A stretch of DNA of 64,000 bases from PWQG01 sp050486205 (GTDB lineage Bacteria > Pseudomonadota > Gammaproteobacteria > Pseudomonadales > Pseudohongiellaceae): assembly GCA_050486205.1 (NCBI GenBank), contig JBJHCW010000002.1, forward strand, positions 62,001 through 126,000, written 5' to 3'. Every line of letters starts with the position of its first letter. Within the stretch, counting starts at the first letter, position 1. A model generated the notes under the pieces. The model was not told the origin of the DNA. It ran no database searches and saw only the letters and a list, made by a program, of their open reading frames with translations. Shown one piece after another: positions 1 through 8,510 of the stretch. A program made the position numbers and the translations under genes.

Positions 1-581
1 CCGCAGGTACGTGCATCATTCCCGGGTGGCGGAAGATAGTTCTGTACGACGGTCCTGGGCAAGCCAACCCATGGGTTTTCGGACAGATCGCGCCACACAA
101 TAAAGACCAGGTCACCGCCAGGCTTCAGAGCGCTATGGATGCTGCGCATTGCCGCCACAGGGTTCTCGAAAAACATCATTCCAAAGCGTGAGAAACACAG
201 ATCGAAACTGGCATCAAAGGGGTATGTCTGCACATCTGCGGCGACAAACCTGACGTTTTTTAATCCGGCTGCTGCGGCATCGGCCCGCCCCTTGAGCAGG
301 AAGCGCTCCACGCAGTCGAGCCCCAGCACCTGGCCATCAGGGCCCGACTTTCGTGCCAGCTCCAGCGCCGTGTCGCCCCAGCCACAGCCAACATCAACGA
401 TGCGTGCGCCCGGGGTGATCGCCAGGCCGTTCAGCCAGACTTCACTGTGATGACTGAGCCCGTTCATCAGAATGTCGCGAAAGCGTTCGAATTTTGTTGC
501 CAGGATTTCGTTCCAGAACGCGACGTATTCTGTTTCGAATCCGGTTTCAAACCCTGTTTCAAACTCTGTACGTACCGCCAT
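1..581 (-). CDS. SAM-dependent methyltransferase (class I), 3' end cut by window edge
   Basis: The gene runs off the left edge, so the C-terminus is missing. The N-terminus starts at an ATG at 581 preceded by a strong AGGAGGAG ribosome site. The readable protein has the class I Rossmann motif I (VDVGCGWGDTALELA, about residues 50-64), an acidic residue after strand 2 (GLDCVERF), motif II/post-II (VRFVAADVQTYPF) and a motif III region (LKPGGDLVFIVWRD). This is the ubiquinone/menaquinone-type Methyltransf_11/25 fold; the substrate cannot be read. The first 15 residues hold an FETG repeat coded by a 12-bp tandem repeat. It is divergent from the GlxA-type regulator at 779, which may share its upstream region. 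The methyltransferase call is sure; the substrate is unknown. Confidence 0.85.
   Translation of the reverse strand, partial: MAVRTEFETGFETGFETEYVAFWNEILATKFERFRDILMNGLSHHSEVWLNGLAITPGARIVDVGCGWGDTALELARKSGPDGQVLGLDCVERFLLKGRADAAAAGLKNVRFVAADVQTYPFDASFDLCFSRFGMMFFENPVAAMRSIHSALKPGGDLVFIVWRDLSENPWVGLPRTVVQNYLPPPGNDARTC
529..564. repeat. three 12-bp tandem repeats inside the methyltransferase N-terminus
   Basis: Three consecutive imperfect 12-bp units (529-540, 541-552, 553-564), each read as Phe-Glu-Thr-Gly or close to it on the minus strand. The repeat is in frame and lies before the conserved methyltransferase core, so unit number could change without breaking the enzyme. Confidence 0.7.
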
Positions 582-778
582 GTGCTCCTCCTGTCCGGAC
601 AGATGTGTGGGGCCGGTTTGCCGCTGAAAGGGCTTTTGCGGTACCCTTTGCACGCAGACTTCATGCTGCGCGATGGCCTTCCGGTAGTGTTTGGCAGTTT
701 TCAGTGTAGAGGGCCGTCAGATGACCAACCAGAGCCGTTCTTCGCAGAAACGGTCCATCCTGATCACTGGAGACGTCG

Positions 779-1816
779 ATGTCATCCACGGTCAAGTCAC
801 TGCACGTGAGCATACTCGCACTGCCGGATATGACGGCGGGAACCCCGATCCATGGCCTCTTCGAGACGCTGGCCATTGGAAACTCGATGTTCAATGGCAG
901 CGATTCCGGTGGCGCCGCCACTTTCGAAACCGAGATCGTAGGGCTCGAACCCGGCCTGTTTACCGATGTCTGCGGTCTGCCGATGCAGATACACCGCGCA
1001 GTGGAGGATGTTGTGAATACCGACATTGTTATTGCGCCGTCGATGTTCCTGCCTGAGCAGACCTGGGTGCAGGGGCGACATCCGGAGATCATTGCCTGGC
1101 TGCGCCGGCAGCACGAGGCGGGCGCCGATCTGTGCTCCGCCTGTGCGGGCGCGCTGCTGTTGGCCGAAAGCGGCTTGCTGGACGGACGTGCAACCACCAC
1201 GCATTGGGCTTTCGCGGAAACGTTCAAGCACAATTTTCCGCAGGTGCACCTGAAGCTGGACGAACTGTTGGTGATTGACGGACCACGTGGCGAACTTGTC
1301 ATGAGCGGTGCGGCCAATTCCTGGCAGGACCTTGTTCTTTACATGATCGCACGCCATGTCAGCCCGCGGGCGGCACAGGCGGTGGGAAAGTTCCTGCTCT
1401 ATCAATGGAACACACCGGGCCAGGTACCCTTTATGCCCTTCAGCCCCGAAATGGATCACGGGGATGGTGCAATCCGTGCGGTGCAGGATCATCTGCTGGG
1501 CAAGGGACGGTTCGACCTGACGGTGGAGGAACTTGCCGACAGGGCCGGCATGGCAAGGGCAACGTTCAATCGGCGCTTCGCACGCGCGACGGGTTATTCT
1601 CCAGTGCACTATCTTCAGCGGCTGCGCGTTGAAAAGGCCAAGGTTCTTCTGGAAGAGAGTGGCCAGGCGATCGAGGAAATCGGATGGCAAGTGGGCTACG
1701 ATGAGCCCGCTGCATTCCGGCGCGTATTTCGCAAGATCACCCGCTTAAGCCCCAGCGACTATCGTCGCAAGTTTCGCCTCATCCATGCAGACCGAGCGCC
1801 CGCGTCTCTTCAGTGA
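779..1816 (+). CDS. GlxA family transcriptional regulator (DJ-1/PfpI domain + AraC HTH)
   Basis: A 345-residue protein. The N-terminal half (about 8-185) is a DJ-1/PfpI glutamine-amidotransferase-like fold with a Cys-containing elbow (DLCSACAGALLLAESGLL) followed by the LDGRATTTHW segment typical of this regulator family. The C-terminal third (about 225-325) is an AraC/XylS double helix-turn-helix (LTVEELADRAGMARATFNRRF, then a second HTH ending in the FRRVFRK and SPSDYRRKF signature). The family includes regulators of choline, carnitine and arginine catabolism, but the ligand cannot be read here. The ATG at 779 has GGAG 7 bases upstream. It converges with the MinD/FlhG-like gene. No obvious target operon adjoins it except the divergent methyltransferase. 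Confidence 0.88.
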   Translation: MSSTVKSLHVSILALPDMTAGTPIHGLFETLAIGNSMFNGSDSGGAATFETEIVGLEPGLFTDVCGLPMQIHRAVEDVVNTDIVIAPSMFLPEQTWVQGRHPEIIAWLRRQHEAGADLCSACAGALLLAESGLLDGRATTTHWAFAETFKHNFPQVHLKLDELLVIDGPRGELVMSGAANSWQDLVLYMIARHVSPRAAQAVGKFLLYQWNTPGQVPFMPFSPEMDHGDGAIRAVQDHLLGKGRFDLTVEELADRAGMARATFNRRFARATGYSPVHYLQRLRVEKAKVLLEESGQAIEEIGWQVGYDEPAAFRRVFRKITRLSPSDYRRKFRLIHADRAPASLQ

Positions 1817-1841
1817 GGCAGGCGGCATGTGACCGCTGCCT
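1816..1841. terminator. hairpin between convergent genes (possible two-way terminator)
   Basis: The arms (about 9 bp with one bulged G) start at the last base of the GlxA-type gene and enclose a 7-base loop. There is no T run on either side, so Rho-independent function is uncertain. Its position between two convergent genes is what makes a terminator likely. Confidence 0.35.
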
Positions 1842-1882
1842 GTGAGCGCGCGCCTTTGCGGTGGCGGTGAATTGTTTGGTGT

Positions 1883-3286
1883 TCAGCGCCTTGCGCCCAT
1901 GGAGTCCAGCAGGTCAACAACCGGCATGTCATTGTTGGCGCGCATCTTCTCGACAAGAACTGACTGGCTGCCGAATCGCGCCTCGTCATAGCGGTGCTGG
2001 CAAATGGCCGCAACAGTTGTCTGATCCTGGCAGTCCTGCGAATCGGTGACCGGCTCGTTGCGGGCAGCGGGAACACCCCCGACTTCAGCCGGCGCGCGTG
2101 CCTCGGGATAGTACTCCTGAATGGCAGCCATGAGGCTCGTGCGCAGGCGAAGCACATCCGTGGCAGGCAATTCGCGCCCGGCGAGCAGGGTCAGCAAGCG
2201 GGTCTGCAGGTTATACAGGTCTCGTCGCCGCAGTTCCTCACCGTTTGTATCGCCAGCCACTGCATTGGCCATTGCCTGACCTTCCGTCTCCTGCCTGTCT
2301 TTCCTGGTTATGGCGGAGTGCTTCGACAGCGCTGGCGCGGGCGCCGGCTGTTGCCCTTTACTGGAGCCCTCTGCTGAACTGTCTTTGTCGGAAACTTTCC
2401 TGTTGGCATCCTGCTTCTCCGGCAGGGCGCCATCATGCTGCCGCCGATACAGGGCGTGCCACCAGGCGCTGAACCCGATTTTTGGCTGCTCTGTGGACAG
2501 CGTGTCGCCCAGGGCTTCGGCAAGGCGGAAAAAACTCTGGCTGGAGGGATCATCCCGATCAAACAGGGCCACCGGTGACTGCATGGTGACGGCGTGCTGC
2601 AGGCTCTCGTCACGAAGCACAAAACCAAGATAGTTCAACCGGACCCCTATGTACTTGTCTACGGCCCCGGCAAAACGATAGAAGACTTCCCTTGCCTGAC
2701 GCGCGCTTTTGCACATGTTGACCACAATATGCAGGTTCCTGCGTCGCCCGCGACGGTGCAGCATACGCACCAGGGAAAAGGCATCGGTGAGGGATGTTGG
2801 TTCGGGGGTCAGAACGATCAGGGTCTGATGTGAGGCATGGATGAAGTTCATGGCCGTTTCATTGAAGCCGGCCGCTGTGTCCACGAACAGGTAATCAAAA
2901 CCGCGCTCTATCTTCGCCAGCTCGCGGCACAGGTGCAGCTGCTGGCGCGGCTCCAGATCCACGCCATCGGCCAGACTGCGTGCGCCGGGAATCACCTTCA
3001 GTGAATGCGGGCCGTCGAGCATGATGTCAGCCACCGACTTGTCGGCATAGATAACATGCTCCAGGCTGAATTCGGGTGTCAGCCCCAACAGGATGTTGAC
3101 GTTGGCAAATCCGGTATCAGCATCCAGAATACAGACCTTTCGTCCCAGCCTGGCCAGGGCCAGGGCCAGGTTAACCGACAGACTGGTCTTGCCTACCCCG
3201 CCCTTGCCACTGGTTACAGCAATGACATGAGGAACGGCACCAGCTACCCGCTCTGGCGTCTGAGTTGATGGCCTGGCTTTGTCCAT
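1883..3286 (-). CDS. MinD/FlhG-like ParA-family ATPase with long C-terminal extension
   Basis: A P-loop ATPase of the MinD/FlhG (FleN) type. From the ATG at 3286 it has the deviant Walker A GKGGVGKTS at about 27-35, the A' motif DADTGFANVNILLGL and the switch II/Walker B region FVDTAAGFNETAMNF. The ATPase core ends near residue 270. About 195 further residues form a polar, Lys/Ser/Gln-rich linker and then a helical segment (RRDLYNLQTRLLTLLAGRELP...). Typical FlhG is about 280-300 residues, so the tail is extra. Reading further upstream is possible (TTG 3352, GTG 3320) but the conserved core needs only the ATG, which lacks a good ribosome site. No flagellar gene lies nearby, so the role may be in signalling or polar placement rather than flagellar counting. 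It is divergent from the HDOD-kinase. Confidence 0.8.
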   Translation of the reverse strand: MDKARPSTQTPERVAGAVPHVIAVTSGKGGVGKTSLSVNLALALARLGRKVCILDADTGFANVNILLGLTPEFSLEHVIYADKSVADIMLDGPHSLKVIPGARSLADGVDLEPRQQLHLCRELAKIERGFDYLFVDTAAGFNETAMNFIHASHQTLIVLTPEPTSLTDAFSLVRMLHRRGRRRNLHIVVNMCKSARQAREVFYRFAGAVDKYIGVRLNYLGFVLRDESLQHAVTMQSPVALFDRDDPSSQSFFRLAEALGDTLSTEQPKIGFSAWWHALYRRQHDGALPEKQDANRKVSDKDSSAEGSSKGQQPAPAPALSKHSAITRKDRQETEGQAMANAVAGDTNGEELRRRDLYNLQTRLLTLLAGRELPATDVLRLRTSLMAAIQEYYPEARAPAEVGGVPAARNEPVTDSQDCQDQTTVAAICQHRYDEARFGSQSVLVEKMRANNDMPVVDLLDSMGARR

Positions 3287-3308
3287 GTCAATACCGTTGG
3301 TGATGTGG

Positions 3309-3337
3309 TAGTCAGCCCGCACAGCATGCAGTATACT
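3309..3337 (+). promoter_or_regulatory. candidate sigma-70 promoter for the HDOD kinase operon
   Basis: TAGTCA (3309-3314), a 17-base spacer and TATACT (3332-3337) lie about 50 bases before the TTG start of the HDOD kinase. The -10 sits in the 8-bp palindrome AGTATACT, so a minus-strand -10 for the divergent ATPase is also possible, although no good minus-strand -35 was found. Confidence 0.4.
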
Positions 3338-3386
3338 CCGATAAATAACCAAACGCAGCCCACACTATAAGAAGGGGTGCTCCACG

Positions 3387-5510
3387 TTGGAAAAACACGT
3401 TCGGACCAGTAGCCGGACCCTGGAAAAACTGCCCAGTCCGCCCCAGGTTCTGGTCAGTCTCCTTGGCGCGGTCACTGACAGTCGTATCGGACTTCGGGAT
3501 CTGGCCGAGACCATTCGCCGGGACACTGCCACCACCACACGACTCCTGTCTATTGCCAACAGCGGATACTACCCACGCAGCCATGGTTGCAGCTCAGTCG
3601 AAGATGCCCTGAAACTGCTGGGCATGGATACGGTCAAGACTCTGGTTGTCACTGCTGCCATCCGACAATACTTCAGTCAATTCGATATCGGCTACGACCG
3701 CCTGGTGCAACGATTCTGGCTGCGGTCGCTGATTGGGGCGCATATCGCACACGCGCTGGGGTCGCTGACGCGGTACCACTCGCCTCCGGAAGCCTATCTG
3801 ACGGGCTTGCTGACCGATGCCGGACAGCTTTACCTGCTGAGCGAGAACCATGAGTCCTATGCTGCGCTGTTGACACAATATGGTCTGGACGATCAGCAAC
3901 TGCTCGACGCCGAGAAAAAGACACTCAGCACCACCCACTGCGAGGTTGGCGCCGCTGTACTGGAACAGTGGCAAATGGACAATTTCATGAGCGAAGCGGT
4001 TCGCTTTCATCATGAGCCAACGGAAAAGATCCGCGATGGACACCACCTGGTCAAGATCATCAACCTGAGCAGCGATCTGAGCCAGCTCTGCAAGCCCTCC
4101 GAGCACACGCTGGAAAAAGCCTATCAACTGTTTGGCCTGAACGAGTCATTGACACTGGAAATGCGCGCGCGTATTGGCAGGGATGTCCGCGGCATTGCCG
4201 AGCAGATGGGCATCCGGATCAATGCCGACGAGGAGTCGGCTGCGCCGGATCAGGCACGGGAACGTCTTGGCGAAACGCTGGAGCAGATCACGCAGCTCGA
4301 CAGCTTTCGCACCCAGCTGTCTGCATCCGCAGGGAAAGGCGTCGATGCATTGCTGGCCGCCATCAGCAAGACACTGCTGATTGGCCTGGGCATCGACCGC
4401 CCCATTGTATTCCTGGAAAACAGGGCACAAGGCACACTCGAAGGTTTCACCCTCACGGGCGGCCAACTGCGATCCGAGTTCAATATCAGTCTGGACCTGA
4501 AAGAAAGTGTGGTTGTGCAATGCCTGCAGCAACAGAAGCTGCTAAGCAGCGCGGCCGGGGCTGCGGACGCGGACACCCTGTCGCTGGCCGATCGGCAACT
4601 GCTGCGATATTGTCGCGAAGCTACCCTGCTCTGCCTGCCTTTCCAGAGTGAGGGTGGGCAGGATGAAAAGGGCCGGGGCGTTCTGGTGACCGGCGCCAGC
4701 GAGGCCTTGCTGGCGCAACACGAGCGCAAGCAAACCTTCTTTCAGGCGCTTGTTGATGACATGGCACCATTGCTCGCATCACTGCTACGCCAGGATGCAT
4801 CGGGCGCTCCCGACGTTACCACCTCCGGGTATACGACATCACAAATTCGGGAAACGCTTCACGAGGTGAGCAATCCGTTGAGCATCATCAACAACTATCT
4901 CGATATGCTGCGACTGAAACTGCAGGACGACAACGAGGCACAGGACGATATCACTGTGTTGCGTGAGGAAATCGACCGGGTCGGAAACCTGTTGATGCGT
5001 CTGCGGTACCCGACAGAAAAGGGTAGTGAGCAGGACACGGATATCAACAACCTGATAAGGGACCTGACTACCGTAATCGATCGCTCCATGTGTCAGGCCC
5101 GTGGCATCAAAGTGGAACTGACGCTTGATCCGACCATGCCGGCACAGCAACTGGATGCTGCAGCATTGAAACAGATATTGACCAATCTCCTGAAGAACGC
5201 CATTGAGGCCCTTCCGGAAGGCGGCGAGTTGCGGGTCGGCTCCCGTGCGCGCATCAACAGTAACGGCCGCAACTACCGGGAGATCAGCATACAGGACAAT
5301 GGCCCTGGTATCCCCGATGCCACTCTGGACACCCTGTTCAGGTCTGCGCACAGCAACAAGGGGCAGTCACATAGTGGTCTCGGTCTGAAAATAGTGAAAC
5401 AGCTGGTTGACAAAATGGACGGTCAGATCCAGTGTAGCACCGACAGTGCAGGAACCCGCTTCAGTATACTGTTGCCGGTCCGGTCCGGTGAGCCACGGGA
5501 CAAGCCATGA
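3387..5510 (+). CDS. HDOD domain-histidine kinase fusion
   Basis: A 707-residue cytoplasmic protein with no membrane segment. Residues about 10-215 form an HDOD domain (LPSPPQVLVSLL... VEDALKLLGMDTVKTLV). The middle (about 285-470) looks like a degenerate GAF-type sensor. A HisKA-like helix follows with likely phospho-acceptor His492 in HEVSNPLSIINNYLDM. The C-terminus is an ATPase domain with N box NLLKNAIEALPEGG, G1 DNGPGIP and G2 HSGLGLKIV. The start is TTG at 3387 with GAAGGGG upstream; no in-frame ATG fits better. Its stop overlaps the next gene by 4 bases (ATGA), so it almost certainly pairs with the REC-PAS-GGDEF-EAL response regulator and feeds c-di-GMP output. The signal is unknown. 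Confidence 0.88.
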   Translation: MEKHVRTSSRTLEKLPSPPQVLVSLLGAVTDSRIGLRDLAETIRRDTATTTRLLSIANSGYYPRSHGCSSVEDALKLLGMDTVKTLVVTAAIRQYFSQFDIGYDRLVQRFWLRSLIGAHIAHALGSLTRYHSPPEAYLTGLLTDAGQLYLLSENHESYAALLTQYGLDDQQLLDAEKKTLSTTHCEVGAAVLEQWQMDNFMSEAVRFHHEPTEKIRDGHHLVKIINLSSDLSQLCKPSEHTLEKAYQLFGLNESLTLEMRARIGRDVRGIAEQMGIRINADEESAAPDQARERLGETLEQITQLDSFRTQLSASAGKGVDALLAAISKTLLIGLGIDRPIVFLENRAQGTLEGFTLTGGQLRSEFNISLDLKESVVVQCLQQQKLLSSAAGAADADTLSLADRQLLRYCREATLLCLPFQSEGGQDEKGRGVLVTGASEALLAQHERKQTFFQALVDDMAPLLASLLRQDASGAPDVTTSGYTTSQIRETLHEVSNPLSIINNYLDMLRLKLQDDNEAQDDITVLREEIDRVGNLLMRLRYPTEKGSEQDTDINNLIRDLTTVIDRSMCQARGIKVELTLDPTMPAQQLDAAALKQILTNLLKNAIEALPEGGELRVGSRARINSNGRNYREISIQDNGPGIPDATLDTLFRSAHSNKGQSHSGLGLKIVKQLVDKMDGQIQCSTDSAGTRFSILLPVRSGEPRDKP

Positions 5511-7660
5511 GTGCAGTGAACAGGGAAATCGCACAGACAGTCGGCCATATATTGGTCGTTGACGATGACCAGCGCCTGGCGGGCAGTGTTCAGGGACTGC
5601 TGCGAATGCATGGCTACCGCGTCGATGTCGCCTACGACGGGCAGACTGCGGTGAGAATGCTGCAACAGGGCGATTACGATCTGGTGCTGCTGGATCTGGC
5701 CATGCCGGTTCTGAATGGCCACGAAGTGCTTCGCATCATTCAGAAAGCGGGCATGCGCACCCTTCCTATCGTGATCAGTGGCGAGACCTCGTTCAACGAC
5801 GTCAGCACGGCACTGCGTCACGGTGCGCACGACTATCTGAAAAAACCCTATGCCAATGAAGAGCTGATGACCACGGTCAGCAACGCACTGGGGAAGCAGC
5901 GCCTGGAGCAGAGCCACGACCGGATTCAGCAACGACTGTCGGTCTCTGAAAAGCTGCACCGGTTTCTGGTTGACCACTCTCCCGACATCATTTTCATTCT
6001 TGATGAGCACGGCCGCTTCAGCTTTGTGAATCACAAAATTGAAACGTTGCTGCATTACTCCCGGGGCGAACTGATCGGCGAGCCATTCCTTTCCATAGTG
6101 GATCAGGCCGACCAGGAAAAAGCCCACTATTTCCTGGACAATGCGCACAAGATTGATGACATCCAGCCCTGCATCAATCTCGACCTGATCAGTCGCCAGG
6201 CCAATGCCAACCGTCGACACTTCGAGATCACCTTGTCCCGGGTCGGCCAGGAGGCCCGCCTGAAAAAGGATATTCGTCATCGTTTTGACATCTACGGTAC
6301 CGCGCGCGACATCACCGAACAGGTCGAGGCCGAAGCCTTTATCAGCTTCCAGGCCTATCATGACATCCTGACCCGCCTGCCCAACCGCTCACTGTTCCGC
6401 GACCGCGTCAACATGGCAATCAACCAGGCACAGCGTCAGAACCAGAAACTGGCCATCATGTTCATCGACCTGGATCGCTTCAAGGTCATCAATGACTCGC
6501 TGGGCCACACGCTGGGTGACCGCCTGTTGCAGGCCGTCAGCCGTCGGCTGAAATCCAGCATCCGTAAAGTCGACACACTTTCTCGCTTTGGTGGCGACGA
6601 ATTCACCCTGCTGCTGCCGGATATCCAGGATGAAGGCGCCGCCACTCGTGTGGCGACCAAGATTCTTGACGCCCTGAAGGATCCCTTTGAGCTTACCGGT
6701 CACGAAATCCATATTGGCGCCAGCATCGGCATTGCTCTGTATCCGGATGCCGGGGACAACCTGGAAACCCTCATCAAACACGCTGACATCGCCATGTACC
6801 GTGTCAAGAACACAGGAAAGAACGGCTCTTTTGTTTTCAACAAGGACGTCAGTGGCGACATATCCAGACGGCATGCCCTGGAACAGGACCTGCGCAGGGC
6901 TTTGCAGAACGATGAAATCTGCATTCACTACCAGCCGCTGGTGGATATCCGTAGCGGCAAACTGCACGCAGTGGAAGCGTTGATCCGCTGGGATCATCCC
7001 GAATTCGGACAACTCTCTCCCACAGAGTTCATTCCCATCGCCGAGGACAGCCGGCTGATCATCGACATCGATCGCCAGACCCTGCGAAAAGCCTGTGAGC
7101 ACGTGGTTGCGCTGCGAAAGGGCGCACATCCCGACCTGAAGCTGTCGGTAAACCTGTCAGCGCTGGTGGTCGAGCAGGCCGATTTTATAGAACACGTCAG
7201 CGAAACCCTGCGCACAACCGGCTTTCCAGCACATTGCCTGGAGCTCGAAATTACCGAAGGCATACTGCTGAACGATCATCTTGATACTGTGGAGAAACTG
7301 GTCACACTCACTGGTACGGGTGTGTCCCTGGCCATTGATGACTTTGGCACCGGCTTTTCGTCCCTGAGCTATCTGCAGAAGTTCCCGGTCGACACACTGA
7401 AAATAGATCGCAGTTTTGTGCAACGCCTGCACAGCAATACCGAAGATGCCTGCATCATCAATGCCATTGTCTCCATGGCGCGCGGCCTCAAGATCAACAT
7501 TGTGGCCGAGGGTGTGGAGCACGAATCCCAGCTCGACTATCTGCGTTCCCTGGGCTGCAACATCGTGCAGGGCAACTACTTCGGCCCGGCCGCCCCACTG
7601 GAAGAACTGCCGCTCAGCTATCCGCTGACCCGACGCACCGCAAAAACCCTCCTGTCCTGA
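5507..7660 (+). CDS. response regulator with PAS, GGDEF and EAL domains (c-di-GMP turnover)
   Basis: A 717-residue protein in the order REC-PAS-GGDEF-EAL. The REC domain (about 14-130) has acidic pocket VVDDDQ, phospho-acceptor Asp63 in LLDLAMPVLNG and Lys in LKKPY. PAS spans about 140-270. The GGDEF motif is intact at 362-366, and an RxxD inhibitory site (Arg353-Asp356) sits exactly five residues before it. The EAL motif is intact (Glu490 in AVEALIRW), with ELEITE, DDFGTGFSSL and KIDRSFV also present. Both cyclase and phosphodiesterase sites therefore look competent. It overlaps the HDOD kinase stop by 4 bases, which indicates translational coupling and a kinase-regulator pair. It could be bifunctional or biased toward one activity by phosphorylation. 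Confidence 0.93.
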   Translation: MSAVNREIAQTVGHILVVDDDQRLAGSVQGLLRMHGYRVDVAYDGQTAVRMLQQGDYDLVLLDLAMPVLNGHEVLRIIQKAGMRTLPIVISGETSFNDVSTALRHGAHDYLKKPYANEELMTTVSNALGKQRLEQSHDRIQQRLSVSEKLHRFLVDHSPDIIFILDEHGRFSFVNHKIETLLHYSRGELIGEPFLSIVDQADQEKAHYFLDNAHKIDDIQPCINLDLISRQANANRRHFEITLSRVGQEARLKKDIRHRFDIYGTARDITEQVEAEAFISFQAYHDILTRLPNRSLFRDRVNMAINQAQRQNQKLAIMFIDLDRFKVINDSLGHTLGDRLLQAVSRRLKSSIRKVDTLSRFGGDEFTLLLPDIQDEGAATRVATKILDALKDPFELTGHEIHIGASIGIALYPDAGDNLETLIKHADIAMYRVKNTGKNGSFVFNKDVSGDISRRHALEQDLRRALQNDEICIHYQPLVDIRSGKLHAVEALIRWDHPEFGQLSPTEFIPIAEDSRLIIDIDRQTLRKACEHVVALRKGAHPDLKLSVNLSALVVEQADFIEHVSETLRTTGFPAHCLELEITEGILLNDHLDTVEKLVTLTGTGVSLAIDDFGTGFSSLSYLQKFPVDTLKIDRSFVQRLHSNTEDACIINAIVSMARGLKINIVAEGVEHESQLDYLRSLGCNIVQGNYFGPAAPLEELPLSYPLTRRTAKTLLS

Positions 7661-7794
7661 TTCAGTGCCTGGCCGTCAGTCAAAGCGCACCCCAGCTACC
7701 ATGTAACATGTCGCATACCAGGGGGTTGCTACCGGCGCTTTGCGGTATAGTCATAGTCAAGCGTCTCTCCGGGACACAACAACGGGAGCCCGAA

Positions 7795-8460
7795 ATGCAC
7801 ACTCGCATGATCGTGAACAGCCTGCTGACTTTCTCGCTATGCCTTGCGCTGCTTGGTTGTCAGTCGGCGCTCGACTCCGCCTACTACAGCACAATGGAGC
7901 GCCTGGGCGTGCACAAGCGCGACATCCTTGTGGATCGCATTGGTGATGCGCAGCAGGCCCAACAGGACGGTCAGGAACAATTCAGCAACGCACTGGAGCA
8001 GTTTCGCAGCGTGGTGGAGTTCGACGGCGGCCGGCTACAACAACTGTATGACCGCCTGAATAGCGAATTCGAGAACAGTGAGCGCGCAGCCACCCGTATT
8101 CGTGATCGCATCCGCGCCGTGGAATCGGTTGCGGCGGCGCTGTTTGATGAGTGGGAGGAGGAGCTGGAGTTGTACACCAACCAGAGCCTGCGCCAGAGCA
8201 GCGAACAACAACTGCGTGAAACCCAGCGTCGTTATACGCGCCTGATTGCCGCCATGCACCGCGCCGAAGCCACACTTGATCCAGTGCTCGATAGCCTGCG
8301 TGACAATGTGTTGTATCTGAAACACAACCTCAACGCGCGTGCGGTTGCATCATTGCGAGGCGAGCTGGACAACATCAACACCGACGTTGAACAGCTGATC
8401 GAAGCCATGCAGCAGGCAATAGCCGAGTCAGATCGTTTTATCGCGGAGATGCGCGAGTAG
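7795..8460 (+). CDS. DUF2959 family lipoprotein
   Basis: A 221-residue protein starting at ATG 7795 with GGGAGCC upstream. The N-terminal signal ends in lipobox LALLGC, so it is predicted to be lipidated and periplasm-facing. The mature part is almost all helical and coiled-coil-like, rich in Gln, Glu and Arg (GDAQQAQQDGQEQFSNALEQ, and LEQFRSVVEF). This matches DUF2959, a gammaproteobacterial family of unknown function. A TATAGT at 7746-7751 could be its -10. A longer reading from 7708 lacks a signal peptide and was not used. It follows the GGDEF-EAL gene by about 130 bases and probably has its own promoter. Confidence 0.8.
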   Translation: MHTRMIVNSLLTFSLCLALLGCQSALDSAYYSTMERLGVHKRDILVDRIGDAQQAQQDGQEQFSNALEQFRSVVEFDGGRLQQLYDRLNSEFENSERAATRIRDRIRAVESVAAALFDEWEEELELYTNQSLRQSSEQQLRETQRRYTRLIAAMHRAEATLDPVLDSLRDNVLYLKHNLNARAVASLRGELDNINTDVEQLIEAMQQAIAESDRFIAEMRE

Positions 8461-8510
8461 GCCCGGTCTGGGTGGGCGCTCTGATCGCGAAAGAGACAGC
8501 TCTCGGACTG

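Noticed and set aside
529..564. Possible CRISPR-like repeat
   Set aside because: Contiguous 12-bp coding repeat with no spacers. No CRISPR array was seen anywhere in the window.
1883..3286. Chromosome partition ParA near an origin
   Set aside because: No ParB, parS-like sites or origin genes adjoin; the core is of the MinD/FlhG type.
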